A stretch of DNA of 64,000 bases from Saprospiraceae bacterium. GTDB taxonomy: Bacteria > Bacteroidota > Bacteroidia > Chitinophagales > Saprospiraceae. The stretch lies in assembly GCA_016787525.1 (NCBI GenBank), contig JAEUUP010000010.1, positions 25,619 to 89,618 of the forward strand, given 5' to 3'. Shown here one piece after another: positions 26,524-35,410 of the stretch (position 1 is the stretch's first letter; the number at the start of each line of letters is the position of its first letter). Under the pieces are notes generated by a model that was given only the letters and a program-made list of their open reading frames with translations, was not told where the DNA came from and made no database searches. The translations under genes were made by a program, and so were the position numbers.

Positions 26524-27357
26524 TCATGGCTCTACTCCCCCCTCAGTATTTTTCTCGCTATACATATCTTTAAACTTTCGTTGCGACCACTGAATGCCAT
26601 AATGCACAACGGACGGAAAAAATCTAACAATAAAAGCTAAAGATTTGCCAATAGCAGAGAGGACAACCCGATTCCTTCGACGGGCTGTGAGATTGACAAT
26701 GGATTGTGCAACTTGCTCTTGGGTCTGCTGTATCAATCGAGAACGGGCGGCAACGGGTACAAGATTGCCTTGAGCATCCAAAACCCGTTTGTCATCGTCG
26801 TTTTCAGTAAAACCGACATAAACAATGCCCACATGAACACCTTTGGGCGTGAGTTCTGCCCTTAAACTTTGCGAAAAAGCCGTCAAAGCCGTCTTACCTG
26901 TCGAATAAGCCGACGCACTCGGTAAACCATAAAATCCTGCCACCGAACCGATGAGTACGATGCTGCCTTTTGAAGCCGTGATAGCATCGAGTGCCGCATA
27001 AATGGGCATAATCGAACCATAAAGATTACTGTCCAAGACCGTTTTGAATGCTTCGGGCGACATTTCATCGAATCGCGCCCGCATCGAAAGACTGGCATTG
27101 GTGACCAGCACATCGAGCCGACCAAAAGTGTCTAATGTTTTCTGAACCAATATTTTACAATCTTCAAAGTTGGTAATATCTGCTGCATGAGCTGCAACGG
27201 TGAAACCCATACCCCTCAGTAATTCTTCTGTTTTTGCCAGTTTTTCGGCATTGCGTCCATTGAGCATCACTTTTGCACCGCGTTTGCAAAAAGCTATCGC
27301 AGTGGCTTTCCCAATGCCACCGCCCGAACCTGTAATGATGACGACTTTATCTTTCAT
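26524..27357 (-). CDS. Short-chain dehydrogenase/reductase (SDR)
   Basis: 277 residues. NAD(P)-binding motif VVIITGSGGGIGKATA at the N-terminus, NAS (VTNASLSM) in place of NAAG-type, catalytic Ser in VLIGSVAGFYGLPSASAYSTGKTAL, and the YxxxK pair in AYSTGKTALTAF. ARG/NGRN after strand 2 suggests NADP. The C-terminal hydrophobic stretch (SLAFIVRFFPSVVHYGIQW) may lie on the membrane. The substrate is unknown. The last residues (NTEGGVEP) come from a dispersed 10-mer at 26539; another is at 27212 (LLRG). Confidence 0.9.
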   Translation of the reverse strand: MKDKVVIITGSGGGIGKATAIAFCKRGAKVMLNGRNAEKLAKTEELLRGMGFTVAAHAADITNFEDCKILVQKTLDTFGRLDVLVTNASLSMRARFDEMSPEAFKTVLDSNLYGSIMPIYAALDAITASKGSIVLIGSVAGFYGLPSASAYSTGKTALTAFSQSLRAELTPKGVHVGIVYVGFTENDDDKRVLDAQGNLVPVAARSRLIQQTQEQVAQSIVNLTARRRNRVVLSAIGKSLAFIVRFFPSVVHYGIQWSQRKFKDMYSEKNTEGGVEP

Positions 27358-27433
27358 TAATAGCTAATTTTTATACTAAAAACAATTATTTGTTTGAACA
27401 GTGTAAAATTTTAGAAAACAATAAATGTAAAAT

Positions 27434-27441
27434 TATCTTTG
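27434..27441 (+). promoter_or_regulatory. -7 promoter box for the Rpn-type gene
   Basis: TATCTTTG, 21 bases before the ATG at 27463. The -33 region (around 27411) has no TTTG. Confidence 0.45.
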
Positions 27442-27462
27442 TTGTTCAAAAAGTAAGCAGCT

Positions 27463-28479
27463 ATGACAAACCGCCGTAAAACCCGTAATCGCGACCACGA
27501 TATATTTATCAAAGGCATTTTGAGTATCAATGAATTAGTCCTGTTGCTCTTGCATCGGTATATTCCTCTGGATTTACAGCCTTATATTGACTTTTCAACT
27601 TTACAAGCTCTCTCCGATGCGCATATTGACAATAAACTTGTCGCTCAATATTCAGACAGCATTCACGAATGTGCTTTAGTAAAAGAGCGATTGCCAAAAT
27701 CCATCCAAGATTTATCTGATTTACCCAATTTCCGTTTTTGTTTTCTTTGGGAACATAAAAGCTCAAAACCTACTGACCCGATAGAAGGGCAAGTTGAAAG
27801 ATATCGCTATGCCATTATTAGTTCTGACTTAAAAAACAAACGAAAACCGAGTATTATCCTTCCAATAATCCTATACCATGGTAAAACCAAATGGACAAAA
27901 AAAATGGTATTTGAAGATTATGAAACCCACTTACCATCTGAAATACTAAAATATTTGCCCGCTCCACGTTACATATTCATTGATATTGCTGACATGAGTA
28001 AGCAAGAAATCGAGCAAATGATTGACCTAAAAATCTTGCGTTCCGCTTTTATTGCCTTAAAATTTGCCCACGATGAAAAGTTTTTTCAAGATAATTTAGC
28101 AGAAATCCTTAAATTTGTCGAAACTTCTTCCAGCGAAATCGTCTTTCAATCATTTTTTAAAATGCTTTTAGAATACGTTCAACGACGTTCGCAAATGGAA
28201 GCAGATGCGTTCAATAAAATTGTTCAACAAAAATTAGAACCCAACATGGTCACAAATATTAAAACCATTTTTGAAATCGCTGAAGAAAAAGCTGAATTAC
28301 GCGGTATTGAAAAAGGTATCGAAGAAGGCAGACAAGAGACTGCTCGAATCGCTATCATCAATATGCTTAAATTAAAGACCTTTTCAAACTCTCAGATTGC
28401 CGATATTTTAGAAGTGGATATTGATTTTGTAAAAAAGGTGCAAGATGAACTGGCATCAAATCCTCTTTTGAAAGGATAA
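27463..28479 (+). CDS. Rpn family recombination-promoting nuclease / Transposase_31
   Basis: 338 residues. PD-(D/E)xK nuclease features of the Rpn (YhgA-like, PF04754) family: HDIFIKGIL near the N-terminus, Asp65 in AQYSDSIHEC, and Glu97-x-Lys99 in FLWEHKSSK, followed by GQVERYRYAI and ILPIILYHGKTKW. E. coli Rpn proteins promote RecA-independent recombination and cut DNA. The C-terminal third has the usual EKGIEEGRQE helix and a short HTH-like tail (TFSNSQIADILEVDIDFVKKV). Cytoplasmic. It lacks any dispersed 10-mer, fitting a mobile or recently gained gene. Confidence 0.9.
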   Translation: MTNRRKTRNRDHDIFIKGILSINELVLLLLHRYIPLDLQPYIDFSTLQALSDAHIDNKLVAQYSDSIHECALVKERLPKSIQDLSDLPNFRFCFLWEHKSSKPTDPIEGQVERYRYAIISSDLKNKRKPSIILPIILYHGKTKWTKKMVFEDYETHLPSEILKYLPAPRYIFIDIADMSKQEIEQMIDLKILRSAFIALKFAHDEKFFQDNLAEILKFVETSSSEIVFQSFFKMLLEYVQRRSQMEADAFNKIVQQKLEPNMVTNIKTIFEIAEEKAELRGIEKGIEEGRQETARIAIINMLKLKTFSNSQIADILEVDIDFVKKVQDELASNPLLKG

Positions 28480-28515
28480 AACCCCTATCAACTCAACTGA
28501 ATTTGTTGGCGACCA

Positions 28516-29517
28516 TCAATCCTTTGTCAAGTATCCATTGTCTCTCAGCCATTCATAGCTTTCTTTGATGGCAATACTGAGGGGGGTCTGAGGCAAATCA
28601 ATCTCACGAACAGCTTTAGCAGCCGTAAAATAATGTTCATCGCAAGCGATTTGCGCCATTGGAAAACTGATATTGGGCAATGTTCCTCGCAGTTTCGCAA
28701 AAAATGTCAATATCAGAGCAAAAGCTTTGGTGACAAAAGCAGGAAAATAAATCTTCGGCGGCGGCACACCAATAGTATTAGCAATCAACGTGAAGGCTTC
28801 TTTATAGCTCAGGTTTTGATTGCCCAAAATATAGCTTTCACCAACCTTACCTTTTTCCAAAGCATTGACCACACCGCAAGCAGCATCTTTCACATAAATA
28901 TAATTGCGTCCGCCGTTCGTATAGCCCGGCACTTTGCCTTGATAAAGATTGACTATCATCGCACCCGAGCTGGGCTTTACATCATAAGGTCCGAGCATAA
29001 AAGTGGGATTCACGACAACCGCAGGGAGTTTGTCTTCTTTGACCGCTTTCATCAGTGCCAGATAAGCTTCGTATTTGCTGTCCATATAGTCCAAACCGTA
29101 TTGTGCGCCACTGTAGGGTGTGCCTTCGTGTCCGGGGTTTTCTTTGCTGCCAAAACTAAACGTGTTGGCAGTGCCAATGAAAACCAATCGCTCGACCTCG
29201 TTTTGCAAAGCCGCTTGGATGATATTGAGCGTGCCATCCAGATTGACCCGCCGAATGATTTCAGACCGTGCAGGCACAATCGTCGTATTGGCAGCTGCAT
29301 GAATAATCAGAGAACACCCCTCAGTAGCGTGCGTGACATCGGCAGGATTGAGCAAATCACCGCGAAAAAAGGTGATATTTGGCAAGTCTTCAAGCGTTTT
29401 CGGCTGTCGTGTGGGTTCGATAAAAGCGCGGATTTCATAACCTCGATTCAGCAATTCGCGGACAATATTGTTGCCCAAAAAGCCATCTGCGCCTGTGAGT
29501 AATACTTTTTTTGTCAT
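28516..29517 (-). CDS. NAD-dependent epimerase/dehydratase, DFR-like
   Basis: 333 residues. Extended SDR: VLLTGADGFLGNNIVRELL (GxxGxxG), TFFRGDLLNPADV (Asp for the adenine), IIHAAANTTI, then the YxxxK pair in GLDYMDSKYEAYLALM. The overall layout resembles dihydroflavonol-4-reductase-like and 3-beta-HSD-like enzymes that reduce carbonyls; the true substrate is unknown. The C-terminal half has hydrophobic helices (AFALILTFFAKLRG). Two dispersed 10-mers: 28575 (PLS) and 29317 (TEG). Confidence 0.88.
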   Translation of the reverse strand: MTKKVLLTGADGFLGNNIVRELLNRGYEIRAFIEPTRQPKTLEDLPNITFFRGDLLNPADVTHATEGCSLIIHAAANTTIVPARSEIIRRVNLDGTLNIIQAALQNEVERLVFIGTANTFSFGSKENPGHEGTPYSGAQYGLDYMDSKYEAYLALMKAVKEDKLPAVVVNPTFMLGPYDVKPSSGAMIVNLYQGKVPGYTNGGRNYIYVKDAACGVVNALEKGKVGESYILGNQNLSYKEAFTLIANTIGVPPPKIYFPAFVTKAFALILTFFAKLRGTLPNISFPMAQIACDEHYFTAAKAVREIDLPQTPLSIAIKESYEWLRDNGYLTKD

Positions 29518-29614
29518 TTGTTATTCGTTATCGGTGTATTGATAACACGTAATGGGTGTTGGTTTTTCATACGTTTTTAAGATATTGGTGTCGCGGGTCA
29601 AAGACCCATTTAAT

Positions 29615-29790
29615 AGTGGATTTCGGTGAAAAAACCGAAATCAGCACGTTCGCTTTTTAGATTAATGATAGAGCTTAACTTAACTAATACCAGTGGGGTA
29701 TTTCTTGAAATTCCGCACATACCCCTCAGTATAGACCTTGGTTTTGTACGAAATTTCACTTTTTACACAGTCTTACTCATATTAATCAGC
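29615..29790. repeat. Hairpin plus 34-bp dispersed repeat, first copy
   Basis: A hairpin (GATTTCGGT/ACCGAAATC, about 29618-29642) is followed by 29645-29678 (CACGTTCGCTTTTTAGATTA and on to GAGCTTAA), which is repeated at 31000-31033. A dispersed 10-mer sits at 29722. Nothing else is visible between 29518 and 29792. Confidence 0.6.
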
Positions 29791-29792
29791 GG

Positions 29793-30311
29793 TTAATCAA
29801 TATACACAACATAGGGCATTTTAGACTCCAAGCATTTTAAGAAAATTTTATCTTTCAACAATTGAAGCATAAAGATATTGAACTCATTATCAAGATAGGT
29901 ATCGTTTTCGTATAGGAATAACGAAAAGAATATTCTATCTTTATCTATCATTTTAATAAAGCTTAGCTCTCCTCCATATTTAACTAATAAATCCGTTTTT
30001 TCTGATTTGAGATTTTCTATCATTAAATCAATAAGTTGAATAGCATCATTTAGCATAACTGTACTAAATGAAACCAACTCAGAATCTACCAATTCATTGT
30101 TTTTTCGCTTGAAAAGAGGAAATAATGAGTCAATATCTACCCAATTTTGAGCAATTTCATTGAAAGAATTTGTTGAGAAACTCGCCTCAAATAAAGAGAT
30201 AAACTTTTCATAACTTAGTTCTTTTGCATAATATAAGAGCATCAACCAATCTCCAAAATAAATCCTAACGCTATTATCGGCTATTTCAAAATTAAAATAT
30301 CGTTGACCCAT
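29793..30311 (-). CDS. Hypothetical protein
   Basis: 172 residues, no signal peptide. Not recognised. It opens with the beta-rich stretch MGQRYFNFEIADNSVRIYFG followed by a mainly helical body with alternating Leu/Ile and acidic residues. Its DNA is clearly more AT-rich than its neighbours and has no dispersed 10-mer. Together with its position between repeats, this suggests acquired DNA. Small, acidic, single-gene orphans of this kind are sometimes immunity proteins for toxins, but no toxin partner is seen here. Confidence 0.6.
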   Translation of the reverse strand: MGQRYFNFEIADNSVRIYFGDWLMLLYYAKELSYEKFISLFEASFSTNSFNEIAQNWVDIDSLFPLFKRKNNELVDSELVSFSTVMLNDAIQLIDLMIENLKSEKTDLLVKYGGELSFIKMIDKDRIFFSLFLYENDTYLDNEFNIFMLQLLKDKIFLKCLESKMPYVVYID

Positions 30312-30477
30312 GATTTTTATTTTAATTTATTTCTAATCAATTCTTTTTAGCCGTACCCGCTGAACTAAGTCTTTCCCATTACTTACACTAAATAGCACTG
30401 CACAGCACCGCTCGCTTCAGCCTCCAGCCTGAAGCATTTTATTCGCACGTCCTGCTCGGCAAACCTCTTCCTAAAAA

Positions 30478-30818
30478 CACCCCACAAAGCTACAACAAAC
30501 GTCCGACACTGCTGGGTTCGATGTTTGATCTGCTGCGAGTTTTATTGCATACGTTGTAGCGTCTATTGCATAAGTTATAGCGTCTATTGCATAAGTTATA
30601 GCGTCTATTGCATAAGTTATAGCGTCTATTGCATAAGTTGTAGCGTCTATTGCATAAGTTATAGCGTCTATTGCATAAGTTGTAGCGTCTATTGCATAAG
30701 TTGTAGCGTCTATTGCATACGCTGTAGCGGCTATCGCATACGCTGTAGCGGCTGGTAGACCTACTGTTTCCTAGTCTTTCAAAACACCCTACAAAGCTAC
30801 AACAAACGTCCGACACTG
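30478..30818. repeat. Array of ten 21-bp units flanked by 34-bp direct repeats
   Basis: Ten units of TTGCATAAGTTATAGCGTCT plus A run from 30545 to 30754. Units 2-8 differ only by A/G at one place, and units 1, 9 and 10 are more diverged at the ends. Flanks 30478-30511 and 30785-30818 are the same 34-base direct repeat (CACCCYACAAAGCTACAACA and on) with one difference. The period is a multiple of three, so a 108-residue reverse frame stays open, but it has no start context and is just the repeat translated. The rest of 30312-31284 has hairpins and two 10-mers (30890, 31126). Confidence 0.92.
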
Positions 30819-30978
30819 TCCGATCCGAAGGATTCCTTTGGAAATGACTCCTTTGGAGCTGTTTTCAGCCTTTTCACCGAATGCTTCTATACTGAGGGGT
30901 CTCTTATTGCTTGGATTTGTAAGACCAAGAATAGTATTTGGAACCGCTCACGAGCAGGTGCATTTTGGGGAACACCCT

Positions 30979-31033
30979 GTGTCAGCAGAGCTCTTCTGAC
31001 ACGTTCATTTTTTAGCTTAACGATAGAGCTTAA
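30979..31033. repeat. Palindrome plus 34-bp dispersed repeat, second copy
   Basis: GTGTCAGCAGAGCTC/TTCTGACAC forms an imperfect palindrome (30979-31002). It is followed by 31000-31033, the second copy of the 29645-29678 repeat. Further on, ACGAGGGAGTTAGCAACC (31069-31086) echoes the tail of the 210-bp repeats. Confidence 0.6.
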
Positions 31034-31082
31034 TTATGCCTAGCGAGATTGCCGCATTTTCTGCTTGACGAGGGAGTTAGCA

Positions 31083-31115
31083 ACCGCCCTTGTAAAGTGT
31101 TTTTGCAAGGGCGGT
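31083..31115 (+). terminator. Terminator-like hairpin with no gene upstream
   Basis: ACCGCCCTTG (31083-31092) and CAAGGGCGGT (31106-31115) pair perfectly around a 13-base loop and are followed by TGTTTTA and a dispersed 10-mer. No gene on this strand ends nearby, so it may stop a non-coding transcript or be left from a lost gene. Confidence 0.5.
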
Positions 31116-31284
31116 ATGTTTTACCCCCCTCAGTATTTTCACCTTTAAACAAGCGTTTTTATCCTCCTTTCACGCCACAAATAGCAATATTTACAATCCT
31201 GTTACATTCTTTTACACTTATTCCCTTTGGGGCTTTGACAAAACGGATACTTTTACCCCGTTCTTTTTATAAACTATAAAAATT

Positions 31285-32349
31285 ATGATGACATTGAACA
31301 AAATATTACTTTTTAGCTTTTTGGCTATTTTTACTTCCTGCAACGGACAAGAAAAAACAAATACATCTAAGGATTCCAATGCTTCTAAACTAAGCCCAAC
31401 TGTCATAAGTAGTTTTAAGCCCATTCCTTTAGCTCCTGATTTTGACACAACCTTAGTCAGTCAATATATCCGAAGTATTTTTCAGGATACCAAAGGGCAT
31501 TTATGGTTCGGTACAATCGGCCAAGGCGTAGTTAGGTATGACCAAAAAACATTGAGGTACTTTTCCAACCCTGATGGTTTTATTAACACCTCTGTTTTTG
31601 CCATTAATGAAGATAAAAAGGGTAATCTTTGGTTTGGGACTGACGCGGGCGTTTATAAATATGATGGCAAAACCTTTAGAAATTACAATCAAAAAGATGG
31701 TTTGAACTCCATTGATATAACGCGAAAAGGCATCCTTGTGGACAAGTCGGGTACGATTTGGGTAGGCACACACGGCGGCGTTTACCGATATGACCCCGCT
31801 TCGGATAGTTTTTCATTATTTCAACAACTTCCGCCTATCAATGTGGCGGGTATTATGGAAGCCCAAAACGGCAATATTTGGTTTGCGTCTTCTAATAAAG
31901 GTGTTTTTCGCTATAATGGTAAAACAATTACGAATATTGCAGAAAAGGAAGGTTTAGGCGAAAACTATGCGGGCGGCATCGCAGAGGATAAAGATGGTAA
32001 TATGTGGTTCACGATGAAGAACGGCATTTGCAAATATGATGGAAAAACCTTTACGGAATACACCGCCAAAGATGGCTTAGGTGGAACAGAGTTTTGGGGC
32101 ATCATTATAGAACGGTCAGGTATTATTTGGGTGACAGCACGTGGAAGTACCACAAGATTTGACCCCTCGCTCGACAAAACTGACCCAAAGGCATTTACCG
32201 TTTTCACCCCCAACGACGGACTCAATTGTTGTGTTCAAAGTATGTTTCAAGACAAATCAGGTAATATGTGGTGGGGTGCAGGATCAGGTCTTTATCGGTT
32301 TGATGGCAAACGGTTTTATCAAGTTAAGAAGAAAGGGCCTTGGAAATAG
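31285..32349 (+). CDS. Lipoprotein with two-component-regulator beta-propeller
   Basis: 354 residues. Lipoprotein signal MMTLNKILLFSFLAIFTSC, with lipidation expected at Cys19. The mature part is a row of propeller blades with the motif D-x-x-G-x-L/I-W-F/V-G-T (DTKGHLWFGTIGQGVVRYD, DKKGNLWFGTDAGVYKYDG, DKSGTIWVGTHGGVYRYD and others), about seven. These blades normally form the periplasmic sensor of hybrid two-component systems, but here no membrane kinase part is attached. It may be an anchored sensor or binding protein. A 10-mer with seven Gs (32356) follows the stop codon. Confidence 0.88.
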   Translation: MMTLNKILLFSFLAIFTSCNGQEKTNTSKDSNASKLSPTVISSFKPIPLAPDFDTTLVSQYIRSIFQDTKGHLWFGTIGQGVVRYDQKTLRYFSNPDGFINTSVFAINEDKKGNLWFGTDAGVYKYDGKTFRNYNQKDGLNSIDITRKGILVDKSGTIWVGTHGGVYRYDPASDSFSLFQQLPPINVAGIMEAQNGNIWFASSNKGVFRYNGKTITNIAEKEGLGENYAGGIAEDKDGNMWFTMKNGICKYDGKTFTEYTAKDGLGGTEFWGIIIERSGIIWVTARGSTTRFDPSLDKTDPKAFTVFTPNDGLNCCVQSMFQDKSGNMWWGAGSGLYRFDGKRFYQVKKKGPWK

Positions 32350-32403
32350 TTTTAATACTGAGGGGGGGCAAAAAATGTGTTTATTCAAAATCAATTTTTA
32401 TAA

Positions 32404-33276
32404 ATGAAAAATATTGTATTAGTTTTAATCTTAGCACTGGTCAATTCCCAAATTAATGGACAGGACACGGATTTTCCTTATCCTTCATTTAGTCCGAAAG
32501 GGAATATTGCTCAAACGGTCGGCAACACGTTGATAGAAGTTGAATACGAAAGACCCTCGGTTCGAAAAAGACAAATTTTTGGCGGATTGGTGCCGTGGAA
32601 TAAGGTGTGGCGAACTGGGGCGGGCAATTGTACCAAAATCAAATTTGACAAAGATGTAAAAGTTGGCGGTCAAAATGTATCGGCTGGGAATTACTCATTA
32701 TTCACCATTCCAAACACCAAAGATTGGGTTGTGATAATCAATAAAGATACAGGCTTATATGGCACTTCCCGTTATGATTTCAAAAAAGATGTGGCAAGAT
32801 TCGTCGTCATTCCAAACGAATCAAGCCGTTTCTACGAAACATTAACGATTGATATTGAATTAATCGAACACAATGCAAAAATGTATATTTCGTGGGCGAA
32901 TACCCAAATTAGCTTTGATATTGAAACATCTACCAACGAAAACATTGAAAAGCTAATACGAGAGGAATTATTAACTGGAAAAAACAAAGTATCTGACAAT
33001 TACGCAGGTGCTGCTGCTTATCTGGCTTTTCGAGGCAAAGATTTAACAAACGCATTGAAATTAGCTGACAAAGGCATAGAGCTTGACAAAAATAGTGAGT
33101 GGATTTACGTCATAAAGATGGAGATATACGAAAGTTTAAGGCTTTACGATAATGCCTTGGAAGAAATTAATCAATTACTAACGATACTTAAAAGAAATAA
33201 AGAAGACCGTCGTGATGAAATTCAAAAAATGGAATCTGAATATGAACGGATAAATAAATTAAAGAAACAACCTTAG
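32404..33276 (+). CDS. DUF2911 protein with TPR-like tail
   Basis: 290 residues. Signal peptide ends near NSQINGQ. Residues about 25-170 match DUF2911: FPSP-like opening, VEYERPSVRKRQIFGGLVPWNKVWRTGAGNCTKIKF, then AGNYSLFTIPNTKDWVVIINKD and YISWANTQISFDI. The domain is common in Bacteroidota periplasmic proteins and its function is unknown. The C-terminal 110 residues are helical with TPR spacing (AAAYLAFRGKDLTNALKLADKGIELD...YDNALEEINQLL). It is three bases from the next gene, so they form one operon. No 10-mer. Confidence 0.88.
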   Translation: MKNIVLVLILALVNSQINGQDTDFPYPSFSPKGNIAQTVGNTLIEVEYERPSVRKRQIFGGLVPWNKVWRTGAGNCTKIKFDKDVKVGGQNVSAGNYSLFTIPNTKDWVVIINKDTGLYGTSRYDFKKDVARFVVIPNESSRFYETLTIDIELIEHNAKMYISWANTQISFDIETSTNENIEKLIREELLTGKNKVSDNYAGAAAYLAFRGKDLTNALKLADKGIELDKNSEWIYVIKMEIYESLRLYDNALEEINQLLTILKRNKEDRRDEIQKMESEYERINKLKKQP

Positions 33277-33279
33277 TAC

Positions 33280-35037
33280 ATGACCCACTTTTATGCAATT
33301 TTAATTTGCTGTTTGTTCTCTGCTTGCAGAAATAAGCCTATTTCTACGACTGTAGTTAATCATTTACAGCCCAATGAAATCAAGACTAAAAAATTATCCA
33401 TTGTCGAAAAACTTAAAGAAAATGCGCATCTGCCCATTGAAGCACGGATAGCTTTTTATCATAAGCTCAAAAAAGAAAATTTGGCTTTATACGATTTTGG
33501 CAATGAGACAGAATTAACACTATATGGTTACTCGTTTTTATGGGAAAACAAGTTAAATGATGCTATTGCTATTTTTAAACTCATTATTTCTGAATTTCCT
33601 CATTCGGCTAATGCTTATGACAGTATGGGTGAGGCATTTCTACAAGCAAAAGACAGTATTAAAGCACTTCAAAATTATGAGAAATCATTGTTGATGAACC
33701 CTGATAATTTTCACGCAGAAGATGTTATCGAGCAAATTAAATATCCAAATATTAAGCCTTTAACCGCAAAAGAAAAATTTTCAAAGGTTTATACTCAAAA
33801 AGAATATTGGGCAGATTTAGACCAATTGGGTCAAAAACTATTAGTTATTCATCCACATGCACTTAAATTTATTACGAAAGACCAATTTTGGGAAAATATT
33901 GAGCGTAAAAAAGCATTGATTACTGAAAAAACGACCTATGCGGAATTTGCTTGGCATTGCAATGCCATCATTGCGAGTATAGGTTGCTCGCATACAGCTT
34001 CTTCTACGATGCAAAATGATTACCATGAATTTTCTATCTTACCATTAGAAAACAGTTTTCCATTGCAACTTAGATGTATAAATAAGCAATTATTCGTCGT
34101 AAATCCGATGAATAATGCAGATAAGGTTAAAGTCAAAGACGAAATATTGAGTATAAATAGCGTTGAAACAGCAAAACTTATGTCAGATATTTCCGACCAC
34201 ATCGTTGCACAGGCTCATATTCAAACCTATAAAACACAACATTTCAACACCTATTTTGCGGCTTTGATACCCTACGCATTGGGTTTGCCACATACTTTTG
34301 AAATTGTCGTCAAAGGAAATAATGGTTCTATTAAATTGCACAAAGCCCAAAAGATGGCAACTGAATTATATGACCCCTCAGTAAACAGTTGTAAAAAAGA
34401 CCTGTGTTTAGAAAACGTAGATGGAAAAACTGCTATTTTAACCATCTCGTCCTTCAATTATTATGAGTGGAACAATTATCCTGTTTTTAAATCTTTTATT
34501 GACAGCAGTATGAATGTTATCCATAATAAAAAAATTAAAAACCTTATTATTGATGTGCGCTACAATGGCGGCGGCTCTCAATATCCGAGCATTTATCTGC
34601 TTCAACACCTTATGAACAAACCTTTTACCTATTACTCAAAGGCAGAATTTGAAGGAAAAACTGATAAAATATATGGTGAAGACCTTATTTACCCACTTGA
34701 AAATCGCTTTAAAGGAAAAGTTTATTTTCTGATAGATGGCAATGGAAACTCTACCACGGGGCATTTTATGAGTTTAGTGAAAGCGCACAATTTAGGAACA
34801 ATCATAGGAGAGGAGTTGGGTTCAAACCAATTTTGTACGGCGGGACAAACGCTCTGTCGCTTGAATCATACAAAATTAGTCGTCTCGGTGGCGAATAATA
34901 CGCATATATCCACGGCCACAAAATTGCCCGATGACAAAGGCATTCTCCCCGATATTTGTGTAACCCAAAGCATTGATGAGTATTTAAACAAAGTTGACGC
35001 TGTAAAGGCTTATACACTTAAATTGATTAGGCAATAA
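33280..35037 (+). CDS. Lipoprotein with TPR and S41-type protease domain
   Basis: 585 residues. Lipobox CLFSAC near residue 15. A TPR unit follows (YDSMGEAFLQAKDSIKALQNYEKSLLMNPDN). Then comes a PDZ-like stretch (VKVKDEILSINSVE) and an S41 tail protease domain (KNLIIDVRYNGGGSQYPSIYLLQHL...KVYFLIDGNGNSTTGHFMSLVKAHNLGTIIGEELGS...LPDDKGILPDICV). The probable nucleophile is Ser in GNSTTGH, where S41 enzymes usually have T-x-S-A-x-E; a general-base Lys is not evident, so activity is uncertain. A 10-mer at 34374 encodes DPSV. It is in an operon with the DUF2911 gene. Confidence 0.82.
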   Translation: MTHFYAILICCLFSACRNKPISTTVVNHLQPNEIKTKKLSIVEKLKENAHLPIEARIAFYHKLKKENLALYDFGNETELTLYGYSFLWENKLNDAIAIFKLIISEFPHSANAYDSMGEAFLQAKDSIKALQNYEKSLLMNPDNFHAEDVIEQIKYPNIKPLTAKEKFSKVYTQKEYWADLDQLGQKLLVIHPHALKFITKDQFWENIERKKALITEKTTYAEFAWHCNAIIASIGCSHTASSTMQNDYHEFSILPLENSFPLQLRCINKQLFVVNPMNNADKVKVKDEILSINSVETAKLMSDISDHIVAQAHIQTYKTQHFNTYFAALIPYALGLPHTFEIVVKGNNGSIKLHKAQKMATELYDPSVNSCKKDLCLENVDGKTAILTISSFNYYEWNNYPVFKSFIDSSMNVIHNKKIKNLIIDVRYNGGGSQYPSIYLLQHLMNKPFTYYSKAEFEGKTDKIYGEDLIYPLENRFKGKVYFLIDGNGNSTTGHFMSLVKAHNLGTIIGEELGSNQFCTAGQTLCRLNHTKLVVSVANNTHISTATKLPDDKGILPDICVTQSIDEYLNKVDAVKAYTLKLIRQ

Positions 35038-35047
35038 GTATAATTTT

Positions 35048-35257
35048 ATAGCGACATTTAAAAGTGCTAAACACTCACTGTTTTTCGCTTCGCTCAAAAT
35101 GCGTGCTTTGGAATAATCTTTTCAGAACGAAGTCCATTTTTGAGCTTGAAAAGCTCAAAAATGGACTTCGCTCTATAAAAAATTATTTCTTTAACGAGGG
35201 AGCTTGCGACCAATGTTGTGTCTATTCTTAGCATTTGTCTATGGCGGTATCAAAGTG
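35048..35257 (+). repeat. 210-bp repeat, copy B, with palindromic core
   Basis: Same orientation and length as copy A (20755-20964). The central hairpin (arms 35124-35147 and 35151-35174, one mismatch) differs from that of copy A by paired changes: GTCAATTTTT/AAAAATTGAC in A is GTCCATTTTT/AAAAATGGAC in B, so pairing is kept. A 10-mer lies 80 bases after it (35338). Confidence 0.85.
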
Positions 35258-35410
35258 AAGACACCTTATCCTCTGCTCTCCTCGCTTTTCAAGCATTCTC
35301 ACATTTTAACATTTCTTTAATGCCTTTCTGCCGTATTTACTGAGGGGGTGCGACCCAAGTTTAGATGTCTCATAGAAAACAATAATTCTTCACATCTAAA
35401 AAATAGGTCA

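Noticed and set aside
26398..26640. 80-codon forward frame before and over the end of the SDR gene
   Set aside because: No start context, no recognisable features, and overlap with the conserved SDR end.
28633..29502. 289-codon forward frame
   Set aside because: It is the shadow of the epimerase gene on the other strand, which has intact motifs.
30545..30754. CRISPR array
   Set aside because: The 21-base units abut with no spacers and there are no cas genes.
30490..30816. 108-codon reverse frame with Cys-Asn-Arg-Arg-Tyr repeats
   Set aside because: It is only the 21-bp array translated; the period is a multiple of three, which keeps any frame open.
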